From positions 12,688 to 76,687 of the forward strand of contig NZ_FNFF01000020.1 of NCBI RefSeq assembly GCF_900100315.1: 64,000 bases of DNA, read 5' to 3'. The DNA is from Streptomyces indicus. GTDB lineage: Bacteria; Actinomycetota; Actinomycetes; Streptomycetales; Streptomycetaceae. The translations under genes and the position numbers were made by a program. How positions within the stretch are numbered: position 1 is the stretch's first letter; each line of letters opens with the position of its first letter. Positions 7,786 to 15,034 of this stretch are shown here, one piece after another. Under the pieces are notes generated by a model. That model did not search any database. It saw only the letters and a list, made by a program, of their open reading frames with translations, and was not told the DNA's origin.

Positions 7786-8567
7786 GTGGTGCCGCCGCCG
7801 CCCGAGCCGAGCCAGTCCAGGGTGTCGCCGCTCGCGCGGTCGCCCGCGCCGACGAGTTCGAGGAAGGCGCTCTGGAGGCTGGGGGCGTCGCCGCGTACGT
7901 CGGCGAGGGGGCCCTGGGCGCGGATGCGGCCCGCGGCCATCACCGCCACCCAGTCGCACAGGGACTCGACCAGCTCCATGACGTGGCTGGAGAAGACGAC
8001 GGTGGCGCCGGAGGCGGTGTAGCGCTCCAGGACGCCGCGGATGGTCTGCGCGGAGACCGGGTCGACGCCCTCGAACGGCTCGTCCAGGAAGAGGACTTCG
8101 GGGTTGTGGAGCAGGGCGGCCGCGAGTCCGATCTTCTTGCGCATGCCGGTCGAGTAGTCGACGACGAGTTTGTGCTGGGCGGTGGTGAGGTCGAGGACGT
8201 CGAGGAGTTGGGCGGTGCGGGTCTCGACGTCCTCGGCGGGCAGGCCCCGCAGGCGTCCGGTGTACGTGAGGAGTTCGCGTCCGCTGAGCCGCTCGAAGAG
8301 CCTGAGTCCCTCGGGGAGTACGCCGATCCGTGCCTTGACCTCGGCGGGGTCGGCCCAGACGTCGTGGCCGGCGACGTGCACGGTGCCGAGGTCGGGGCGG
8401 AGCAGACCGGTGATCATGGAGAGGGTGGTGGTCTTGCCGGCGCCGTTGGGGCCCACGAGCCCGATGAACTTCCCTGCGGGGAGGGTGAGATCGATGCCGG
8501 CTACGGCGATCTGCTCGCCGAAGCGTTTCCAGAGGTTCTGTACGTGGACGGCTGCCGTGTCGGGCAC
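7782..8567 (-). CDS. ABC transporter ATP-binding protein
   Basis: The 261-residue ATPase of the exporter encoded with the downstream permease. Walker A is GPNGAGKTT at 39-47, the signature YSTGM at 138-142, and Walker B VLFLDEP at 158-164. The Q-loop position reads GVLPEGL, with Glu in place of Gln, as in many CcmA/DrrA-type export ATPases. It starts with ATG at 8567 and ends in a 4-nt ATGA overlap with the permease, so the two are translationally coupled. A large repeat lies between this gene and the citrate-synthase-like gene upstream. Confidence 0.92.
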   Translation of the reverse strand: MPDTAAVHVQNLWKRFGEQIAVAGIDLTLPAGKFIGLVGPNGAGKTTTLSMITGLLRPDLGTVHVAGHDVWADPAEVKARIGVLPEGLRLFERLSGRELLTYTGRLRGLPAEDVETRTAQLLDVLDLTTAQHKLVVDYSTGMRKKIGLAAALLHNPEVLFLDEPFEGVDPVSAQTIRGVLERYTASGATVVFSSHVMELVESLCDWVAVMAAGRIRAQGPLADVRGDAPSLQSAFLELVGAGDRASGDTLDWLGSGGGGTT

Positions 8568-8629
8568 GTGGGGCCTTTCGGGCTGGACGGGTGGGAGGGG
8601 GTGCGGGTGTGGGGTGGCTGGGGCGCCAT

Positions 8630-8790
8630 TTTTCCCCTACCCGCCCCTTCCCGAAACTGGGGCTCCGCCCCAGACCCCGAATCCGAGCTCCGCTCGGATG
8701 TCCTCAATCGCCGGACGGGCTGAATCTTCAGCCCGTCCGGCGATTGAGGACGAGCGCGTTCAGCGCGAAAGGGGGTCCGGGGGACGGAAC
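8630..8790. repeat. Palindromic GC-rich repeat, family 1 copy A
   Basis: The first half reads CCGCCCCTTCCCGAAACTGG, then GGCTCCGCCCCAGACCCCGA, then CTCGGATGTCCTCAATCGCC. It is closely matched at 15586-15704 and 25981-26078, and in reverse at 40252-40350. Within it, 8701-8724 and 8727-8750 form a perfect 24-bp inverted repeat with a 2-nt loop, the strongest hairpin in the window. It lies between two genes of the same strand and may end the citrate-synthase-like transcript. Confidence 0.8.
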
Positions 8791-8807
8791 CCAAGCCCCC
8801 CGCCCCC

Positions 8808-9902
8808 TCACTCCGAAGCGAACCCCCGTACATCCTCCGGGCGGCGCGACGGCGGGCCCACGTAGCGGGCCGAGGGGCGGACCAGGCGGCCCGTGCGCTT
8901 CTGTTCCAGGATGTGGGCCGACCAGCCCGCCGTACGGGCGCAGGTGAACATCGACGTGAACATGTTCGCCGGGACCTCGGCGAAGTCGAGGACGATCGCC
9001 GCCCAGAACTCGACGTTCGTCGCGAGGACGCGGTCGGGGCGGCGGGCGTGCAGTTCGGCGAGGGCGGCCTTCTCCAGGGCCTCGGCGACCTCGAAGCGCG
9101 GGGCGCCCAGTTCGCGGGCGGTGCGGCGCAGCACTCGCGCGCGCGGGTCCTCGGCGCGGTAGACGCGGTGGCCGAAGCCCATGAGACGCTCGCCGCGGTC
9201 GAGCGCCTTGCGGACGTACGCCTCCGCGTCGCCCGTGCGCTCGATCTCCTCGATCATGCCGAGGACGCGGGAGGGGGCGCCGCCGTGCAGCGGTCCGGAC
9301 ATCGCGCCGACCGCGCCCGAGAGGGCGGCTGCCACGTCCGCGCCCGTCGAGGCGATGACGCGGGCCGTGAACGTGGAGGCGTTCATGCCGTGTTCGGCCG
9401 CCGAGGTCCAGTACGCGTCCACGGCCGCGACGTGCTTCGGGTCCGGCTCGCCGCGCCAGCGGATCATGAACCGCTCGACCACCGAGGACGCCTTGTCGAT
9501 CTCGCGCTGCGGGACCATGGGCTGCCCCTGCCCGCGCGCCGACTGGGCCACGTACGACAGGGCCATGACGGCCGCGCGCGCGAGGTCGTCGCGGGCCTGG
9601 GAGGCGTCGATGTCGAGCAGCGGTTTGAGGCCCCAGACCGGTGCGAGCATCGCGAGCGCGGACTGCACGTCGACCCGGACGTCCCCGGAGTGGACGGGGA
9701 TCGGAAACGGTTCTGCGGGCGGCAGGCCCGGGTTGAACGCCCCGTCGACGAGCAGACCCCACACGTTGCCGAACGACACCTTGCCGGCCAGGTCTTCGAT
9801 GTCGACTCCGCGGTAGCGGAGCGCGCCCCCTTCCTTGTCCGGTTCGGCGATCTCCGTTTCGAACGCGATGATCCCTTCGAGCCCAGGGACGAAGTCGGAC
9901 AT
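8808..9902 (-). CDS. Citrate synthase family protein (citrate synthase 2-like)
   Basis: A 364-residue enzyme of the citrate synthase superfamily, which condenses an acyl-CoA with a 2-oxoacid. The three catalytic residues are conserved: His206 in GPLHGG, His245 in GFGHRVY and Asp306 in VLDFAEV. The protein is shorter than the hexameric type and lacks its N-terminal NADH-binding part, which fits the short citrate/methylcitrate synthase group. The ATG at 9902 is preceded by GAGGAG at 7 nt; an ATG five codons upstream would overlap this site. It may be a second citrate synthase or a methylcitrate synthase; no prp genes are adjacent, so specificity is open. It is divergent from pdxH. Confidence 0.87.
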   Translation of the reverse strand: MSDFVPGLEGIIAFETEIAEPDKEGGALRYRGVDIEDLAGKVSFGNVWGLLVDGAFNPGLPPAEPFPIPVHSGDVRVDVQSALAMLAPVWGLKPLLDIDASQARDDLARAAVMALSYVAQSARGQGQPMVPQREIDKASSVVERFMIRWRGEPDPKHVAAVDAYWTSAAEHGMNASTFTARVIASTGADVAAALSGAVGAMSGPLHGGAPSRVLGMIEEIERTGDAEAYVRKALDRGERLMGFGHRVYRAEDPRARVLRRTARELGAPRFEVAEALEKAALAELHARRPDRVLATNVEFWAAIVLDFAEVPANMFTSMFTCARTAGWSAHILEQKRTGRLVRPSARYVGPPSRRPEDVRGFASE

Positions 9903-10097
9903 CAGGCGGCTCCTCATGACGGCTGCGACGGTCGGTCGAGTGGTGGTGCGGGCTGGCGGTGACCAGGCTGACGGAAGGTCAGATGCGGGCTGCCCCGAGC
10001 CGGTTACGCGGTCTCTCGCGACTCGCGGTCCGTTCGTGGCCACCCCGGTGATGCCCCGTGGGGCAGGACGATATCCCTCGGTGCCACCGATGGGGAG

Positions 10098-10124
10098 GGT
10101 TCACGGCACTGAGTGCCGCGAACC
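10098..10124. promoter_or_regulatory. Inverted repeat upstream of pdxH
   Basis: GGTTC-A-CGGCAC, TGA, GTGCCG-C-GAACC: the 12-nt arms differ at one position. It is centred about 53 nt before the pdxH start, in the divergent region shared with the citrate-synthase-like gene. It could be an operator or a 5' leader hairpin. Confidence 0.4.
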
Positions 10125-10163
10125 ACACTCGTGCGGGACGCCCGGGTGCGACAGGATGACGCC

Positions 10164-10835
10164 GTGAACGAGCACACCCACAGCGGCCGGGAGCTGGACC
10201 CCGCCGTGATGCGCGAGCAGTACCGCACGGCCGGACTCGACGGTTCCGGTCTCGAGGACGACCCCATGGACCAGTTCCACCGGTGGTTCGCCGACGCCGT
10301 CGCCGCGCAGCTGTACGAGCCCAACGCCATGGTCGTCTCGACCGCGGACGCGCAGGGCCGGCCGAGCTCACGGACCGTGCTGCTCAAGGGGTACGACGCG
10401 CGCGGGTTCGTCTTCTACACGAACTACACGTCCAGGAAGGCCCGCGAGATCGACGTCAACCCCCAGGTCTCGCTGCTCTTCCCCTGGCATCCGATGGCCC
10501 GCCAGGTGATCGTCACGGGCCGTGCCGAGCGGGTGTCGGCCGAGGAGACGGCGGAGTACTTCCGCTCGCGCCCGCACGGCTCGCGGCTCGGCGCCTGGGC
10601 CAGCGCGCAGTCCTCGGTGATCGGGACGCGCGAGGAACTGGAGCGTGCCTACGCGGAGTTGGCGGCACGCTACCCGGAGGGTGCGGAGGTGCCGGTGCCG
10701 CCGCACTGGGGCGGTTTCCTCGTGGTGCCGGAGGCGGTGGAGTTCTGGCAGGGGCGTCCCAACCGGCTGCACGACCGGCTGCGGTATGTCGGCGAGGACG
10801 GCGGCAAGTGGCGTGTGGAGCGGCTCGCTCCGTGA
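10164..10835 (+). CDS. pdxH: Pyridoxamine 5'-phosphate oxidase
   Basis: Oxidises pyridoxamine or pyridoxine 5'-phosphate to pyridoxal 5'-phosphate with FMN and oxygen, in the cytoplasm. The 223-residue length is normal for PdxH. Recognisable parts are the N-terminal MREQYRTAGL, the FMN-contacting SSRTVLLKGYDARGFVFYTN, the SRKAREI segment and the C-terminal substrate loop WQGRPNRLHDRL. The GTG at 10164 is chosen because AGGA lies about 8 nt upstream and the family's N-terminal region begins there. The gene is monocistronic and convergent with the TetR gene, with only 25 nt between stops. The PLP it makes would serve SerC, encoded 16 kb downstream, among many others. Confidence 0.95.
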   Translation: MNEHTHSGRELDPAVMREQYRTAGLDGSGLEDDPMDQFHRWFADAVAAQLYEPNAMVVSTADAQGRPSSRTVLLKGYDARGFVFYTNYTSRKAREIDVNPQVSLLFPWHPMARQVIVTGRAERVSAEETAEYFRSRPHGSRLGAWASAQSSVIGTREELERAYAELAARYPEGAEVPVPPHWGGFLVVPEAVEFWQGRPNRLHDRLRYVGEDGGKWRVERLAP

Positions 10836-10860
10836 GCCCCCGCAGCCAAGGGCTGTCTTC

Positions 10861-11496
10861 CTAGCCCAGCGCTTCGTCGAGCAGCTCGCCCCACTGCCGT
10901 ACGACCCGTTCGCGGCGGGCCGTGTCGTCGGTGAGGACGTTGGCGAGGCCCAGGCCGCGGGCCATGTCGAGGAGGCCCTGGACGGTTTCGCGGACGCCGG
11001 GGCGCGACTCGTCCGCGTCGAGGAGGCGGACGGCGATGCGGTGGGTCTCGCGGCCCACCCGCGCTTCGAGTTCGGCGACGCGGGCGTGCAGCTGCTCCTC
11101 GTGCGAGGCGGCCACCCACAGGTGGAGCGCGGCGCGGAACAGGGGCCCGGTGTAGAGGTCGACGAGGGCCGCGACCACCTCGGCCCGCGTCTTCGCCGAC
11201 ACCTCGCGCAGGGCGTGCGAGCGCTGTTCGGCCACGTACTCGACGGCGGCCGTGAACAGGTCCTCGCGGGTGGGGAAGTGGTGCTGTGCGGCGCCGCGCG
11301 AGACCCCGGCGCGCTCGGCGACGACGGAGACGGTGGAGCGCGCCCAGCCGAGCTCGGCGAGGCAGGCGACGGCGGCTTCGAGCAGCCGCTGCCGCGTGGC
11401 CCGGCTGCGGTCCTGCTTGGGTTCGCGGTCCTGCTTGGATTCGCGGTCCCCAGGCGTCGCGCGCTCCAGCCGCTCGGCCGGCGTCACAGCACCCAT
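10861..11496 (-). CDS. TetR-family regulator, last gene of the acyl-CoA operon
   Basis: A 211-residue TetR repressor. The helix-turn-helix covers about residues 30-76 (VSVVAERAGVSRGAAQHHFP), followed by an all-helical ligand domain. Its ATG lies 13 nt inside the 3' end of the crotonase gene, so it is translated with the acyl-CoA operon and probably senses a CoA ester from that pathway. The palindrome at 21243-21258 over the operon promoter is the obvious candidate target. The charged N-terminal arm contains a recent 18-bp duplication (ESKQDR then EPKQDR). Other TetR genes end operons in the same way, for instance AtuR with the Atu genes. Confidence 0.88.
   Translation of the reverse strand: MGAVTPAERLERATPGDRESKQDREPKQDRSRATRQRLLEAAVACLAELGWARSTVSVVAERAGVSRGAAQHHFPTREDLFTAAVEYVAEQRSHALREVSAKTRAEVVAALVDLYTGPLFRAALHLWVAASHEEQLHARVAELEARVGRETHRIAVRLLDADESRPGVRETVQGLLDMARGLGLANVLTDDTARRERVVRQWGELLDEALG
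11408..11449. repeat. 18-bp tandem repeat inside the TetR gene
   Basis: The units at 11408-11425 and 11426-11443 differ at one base, and a third partial unit of 6 bp follows. In the protein this gives a repeated six-residue KQDR-containing motif in the N-terminal arm, before the DNA-binding domain. The repeat is in frame, so copy number could vary without breaking the gene. Confidence 0.85.
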
Positions 11497-12218
11497 GAAG
11501 CATCCCGTCGCTCGAAGAAGGCGGTCATGCCTTCGCGTGCGGCGGCGGAGGCGAAGAGGGAGGCCGACCGCTGCACAAGGTCCTCCGCATCGCGCTCGAA
11601 GGCTTCCAGGACTCTAGCCGTGACCAGCCGTTTCGCCTCGGCCAGCCCCTGGGGCGCGGCCTTGCGGAAGGCCTCGGAGACTTCCCGTACCGCCGTGTCC
11701 AGGTCCTCGGCGGCCTCGGTGACCAGGCCGATACGGGCCGCCTCGGCCGCGTCGAAGCGTTCGCCGGTGAGGTAGTAGCGGGCTGCGGCCCTCGCGTCCA
11801 TACGGGGCAGCAGGGTCAGCGAGATGATCGCGGGCGCCACTCCGATCCGTACCTCCGTGAACGCGAAGGTGGACGAGGCGGAGGCGAGCACCAGGTCGCA
11901 GGCGCCGAGCAACCCGAGCCCGCCGGCCCGCGCGGAACCGTCCACGCGGGCGACGACGGGCTTGGGCAGTTCGACGATGGCGCGCAGGAGGTCGACGAAC
12001 GCATACGGATTGGCAGGCGACTTGAGATCGGCGCCCGCGCTGAACGTGGGCCCGCTGTGGTCGAGCACCACGGCCCGCACGTCCTGGTCCACGGAGCTGC
12101 GGCGCAGGGCGTTCGCGAGCTCCGCGACGAGATCCGCGGACAGGGCGTTGCGGTTGTCCGGGGAGTCCAGCGTGAGGGTGGTGATGCCGCGCTCGTGCGT
12201 CTGCCTGACGTGTTTCAT
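11484..12218 (-). CDS. Enoyl-CoA hydratase/isomerase family protein
   Basis: A 244-residue crotonase-fold protein, probably hydrating or isomerising an unsaturated CoA ester in this operon. The first oxyanion motif FSAGADLK is near 59-66 and the second is AGGLGLLGACD near 98-108. Of the two catalytic Glu of rat hydratase, the one equal to Glu164 is kept (Glu122 in FTEVRIG), but the Glu144 position is Gly102. Classical hydration may therefore be altered. The ATG at 12218 is preferred: AAGGA lies 7 nt before it and the protein then aligns with the family start. An ATG nine codons earlier (12245) is possible. The gene follows the CoA ligase by about 44 nt and overlaps TetR. Confidence 0.86.
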   Translation of the reverse strand: MKHVRQTHERGITTLTLDSPDNRNALSADLVAELANALRRSSVDQDVRAVVLDHSGPTFSAGADLKSPANPYAFVDLLRAIVELPKPVVARVDGSARAGGLGLLGACDLVLASASSTFAFTEVRIGVAPAIISLTLLPRMDARAAARYYLTGERFDAAEAARIGLVTEAAEDLDTAVREVSEAFRKAAPQGLAEAKRLVTARVLEAFERDAEDLVQRSASLFASAAAREGMTAFFERRDASWVL

Positions 12219-12261
12219 GCATCCGTCCTTACGTACTTCGCTCATCGGTCCCTGTCGTGCT

Positions 12262-13836
12262 TCACGCGTCCGTCGCCCGGTTCAGGTCGCGCAGCTGCCT
12301 GCGCAGGATCTTCCCCGTGGCCGCCCGCGGCACCGTCTCCAGGAACTCCACGGCCCGCACCTTCTTGTGCGGGGCCACGTGCGCGGCGACGTGTTCCCGT
12401 ACGTCCTCCTCCGTGAGGCCGGGGTCGGCGCGGACCACGTACGCCTTCGGGTACTCGTTCCCGTCCGCGTCATACACGCCGATCACCGCCGCGTCAGCGA
12501 TGCGCGGGTCGGCGATGAGGACGGCTTCGAGTTCGGCGGGAGCGACCTGGAAGCCCTTGTACTTGATGAGTTCCTTGACGCGGTCGACGATGTACAGCCA
12601 GCCGTCCTCGTCGACGCGCCCCACGTCTCCGGTGTGCAGCCAGCCGTCCTCGTCGATCATCGCGGTGGTGGCCTCGGGGCGGCCGAGGTAGCCCTTCATC
12701 ACCTGCGGGCCGCGGAAGACCACTTCGCCCTCCTCGCCCGGCCCGAGGTCCTTGCCCGGGTCGTCGAGCGAGACGATCCGCATCTCGGTGCCGGCGAGCA
12801 GCTTGCCGACGCTGCCGTGCGGGATGGGCCGGTCGATGGGGGTGACGTGGGTGGCCGGGGAGAGTTCGGTCATGCCGTAGCCCTGGCCGACGGGGACGCC
12901 GCCGAGCCGTGCGGAGCAGGCGGCGGCGAGTTCGCCGTCCAGGGGTGCGGCCGCGCTGATCACGTAGCGGACCGAGGAGAGGTCGAAGCGCTCCACGACG
13001 GGGTGCTTGGCGAGGGCGAGGGCGATCGGCGGGACCACGTACAGGCCCGTGATGCGGTGTTTCTCGACGGCGGTGAGGAAGTTCTCCAGGTCGAACTTGG
13101 GCAGCACGACCACGCTCGCGCCGTGCCCGAGCGGCGCGTTGAGCAGGGCGGTGAGTCCGTACGCGTGGAAGAAGGGCAGCACGGCGAGGATGCGGTCGCC
13201 GGGGCCCATGGGCATGGTCGGGTGCAGTTGCGCGAGGTTGGTGGCCACCGAGCGGTGGGTGAGCATGACGCCCTTGGGGACGCCGGTGGTGCCGGAGGAG
13301 TACGGGAGCACCGCGAGGTCCTCGGCCGGGTCGATGGTGATCTCCGGCTCGGGGAGGTCGGCGCCGACCATGGAGAGCAGCGAGCGGTGCCCCTCAGCCT
13401 CGTCACAGAGGATGATCTCCCGTATGCCGCCCGCGAGTTCGGCGGCGGCCTGCGCGACGGGGAGCAGCAGCGAGACCGTGACGATCCAGCTCGCCCCCGC
13501 GTCGCGCAGTTGCTGCGCGAACTCCTCGGGTGTGTACAGCGGGTGCACCGTGGTGACGGTGGCGCCGGCCCGGGTGGCCCCGTAGAAGGCGACCGGCCAC
13601 AGGATGGTGTTGGGGCTGTGCAGGGCGACCACGTCGCCCTTGCGCACCCCGGCGTCCGCGAGCCCGGCGGCCACCTTGCGGTGGAAGGCGTCGAGCTGTG
13701 CGTACGTGAGCGTCCTGCCCTCCACGCCGTCGATCAGGGCGGGTGTCTCGCCGTAGTCGGCGGCGTGCCCCAACACGGCTTCGTGGATGGGCAGTTCTAC
13801 GGGCGGCACTGCTGCGTACTCGCTCTGGAACACCAT
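12262..13836 (-). CDS. 4-coumarate/cinnamate-CoA ligase family protein
   Basis: An ATP-dependent acid:CoA ligase of 524 residues in the acyl-adenylate (ANL) superfamily. The AMP-binding motif SSGTTGVPKGV, the second signature GQGYGMTE, the hinge region IVDRVKELIKYKGFQVAP and the C-terminal catalytic Lys in PRAATGKILRR are all present, so it should be active. The S. coelicolor gene in the equivalent position has been reported as a cinnamate/4-coumarate:CoA ligase, from memory. Here it is second to the carboxylase genes and probably activates the acid that feeds the operon. GGAGGG lies about 8 nt before the ATG. A 40-nt gap separates it from the acyl-CoA dehydrogenase gene upstream. Confidence 0.9.
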   Translation of the reverse strand: MVFQSEYAAVPPVELPIHEAVLGHAADYGETPALIDGVEGRTLTYAQLDAFHRKVAAGLADAGVRKGDVVALHSPNTILWPVAFYGATRAGATVTTVHPLYTPEEFAQQLRDAGASWIVTVSLLLPVAQAAAELAGGIREIILCDEAEGHRSLLSMVGADLPEPEITIDPAEDLAVLPYSSGTTGVPKGVMLTHRSVATNLAQLHPTMPMGPGDRILAVLPFFHAYGLTALLNAPLGHGASVVVLPKFDLENFLTAVEKHRITGLYVVPPIALALAKHPVVERFDLSSVRYVISAAAPLDGELAAACSARLGGVPVGQGYGMTELSPATHVTPIDRPIPHGSVGKLLAGTEMRIVSLDDPGKDLGPGEEGEVVFRGPQVMKGYLGRPEATTAMIDEDGWLHTGDVGRVDEDGWLYIVDRVKELIKYKGFQVAPAELEAVLIADPRIADAAVIGVYDADGNEYPKAYVVRADPGLTEEDVREHVAAHVAPHKKVRAVEFLETVPRAATGKILRRQLRDLNRATDA

Positions 13837-13876
13837 GGCGGGCCCTCCGAAGGGTGAAGTGGAGCCTGGGTGGTGC

Positions 13877-15034
13877 CTAGTACGACTTGGGCAGACCGAG
13901 GGTCTGGTGGGACACGTAGTTGAGGATCATCTCCCGGCTGACGGGAGCGATGCGGGCGACGCGGGACGCGGTGATGAGTGAGGCAAGACCGTACTCCCGT
14001 GTGAGGCCGTTGCCGCCCAGGGTGTGCACGGACTGGTCCACGGCCTGCACGCACGCCTCGGCGGCGGTGTACTTGGCCATGTTGGCCGCCTCACCGGCAC
14101 CGACGTCGTCACCCCGGTCGTACAGATGGGCGGCCTTCTGCATCATCAACCGGGCCGATTCCAGGGCGATGTGCGCCTGCGCGAGGGGGTGCGCGATGGC
14201 CTGGTGCGCGCCGATCGGCTCCTTCCACACGCTGCGCTCCTTGGCGTACGCGACGGCCCGCGCGAGCGCGAAGCGGCCCATGCCGATCGCGAAGGCGGCG
14301 GTCATGATGCGCTCGGGGTTGAGCCCGGCGAAGAGCTGGAGCAGGCCCGCGTCCTCGTCGCCGACGAGCGCGTCGGCGGGCAGCCGCACGTCATCGAGGA
14401 CGAGCTCGAACTGCTTCTCCGCCGCCTGGAGTTCCATGTCGACAGGGTTGCGCTGAAAGCCGGCGGCGTCACGCGGAACGATGAAGAGGCAGGGCTTGAG
14501 TTTGCCGGTGCGGGCGTCTTCGGTGCGGCCGACGATGAGGGTGGCGTCGGCGATGTCCACGCCGGAGACGAAGATCTTGCGGCCGGTGAGCACCCAGTCC
14601 TCGCCGTCGCGGCGGGCGGTGGTGGTGATGCGGTGGGAGTTGGAGCCCGCGTCGGGTTCGGTGATGCCGAAGGCCATGGTGCGGGTGCCGTCGGCGAGCC
14701 CGGGCAGCCAGGCACGCTTCTGCTCCTCGGTGCCGAAGCGGGAGATCACGGTGCCGCAGATGGCCGGGCTGACGACGAGCATGAGGAGCGGTGAGCCGAC
14801 GGCCCCCAACTCCTCCAGGACTATGGAGAGTTCGGTGATGCCGCCTCCCCCGCCTCCGTACTCCTCGGGCAGGTTGACGCCGAGGTAGCCGAGCTTGCCG
14901 GCCTCCGCCCACAGCTCCTCGGGGTGGCCGCCTTCGCGCACGACGCGGGTCAGGTAGTCGCGGCCGTAACGGGAGCCGAGCGCGGCGACGGCGGCGCGCA
15001 GGTCCTTGTGCTCCTGGGTCTCGAGAACGGTCAT
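13877..15034 (-). CDS. Acyl-CoA dehydrogenase
   Basis: A FAD enzyme of 385 residues that would introduce an alpha,beta double bond into an acyl-CoA and pass electrons to ETF. It has the FAD/substrate motifs FGITEPDAGSN (near 121-131) and the segment ending GGNGLTREYGL near 340-350. It starts at the ATG at 15034, which overlaps the stop of the carboxylase alpha gene as ATGA, so it is coupled to that gene. In Liu and Atu pathways the acyl-CoA dehydrogenase makes the unsaturated substrate for the carboxylase, and its place between carboxylase and CoA ligase suits that role. Chain specificity is not evident from the sequence. Confidence 0.92.
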   Translation of the reverse strand: MTVLETQEHKDLRAAVAALGSRYGRDYLTRVVREGGHPEELWAEAGKLGYLGVNLPEEYGGGGGGITELSIVLEELGAVGSPLLMLVVSPAICGTVISRFGTEEQKRAWLPGLADGTRTMAFGITEPDAGSNSHRITTTARRDGEDWVLTGRKIFVSGVDIADATLIVGRTEDARTGKLKPCLFIVPRDAAGFQRNPVDMELQAAEKQFELVLDDVRLPADALVGDEDAGLLQLFAGLNPERIMTAAFAIGMGRFALARAVAYAKERSVWKEPIGAHQAIAHPLAQAHIALESARLMMQKAAHLYDRGDDVGAGEAANMAKYTAAEACVQAVDQSVHTLGGNGLTREYGLASLITASRVARIAPVSREMILNYVSHQTLGLPKSY

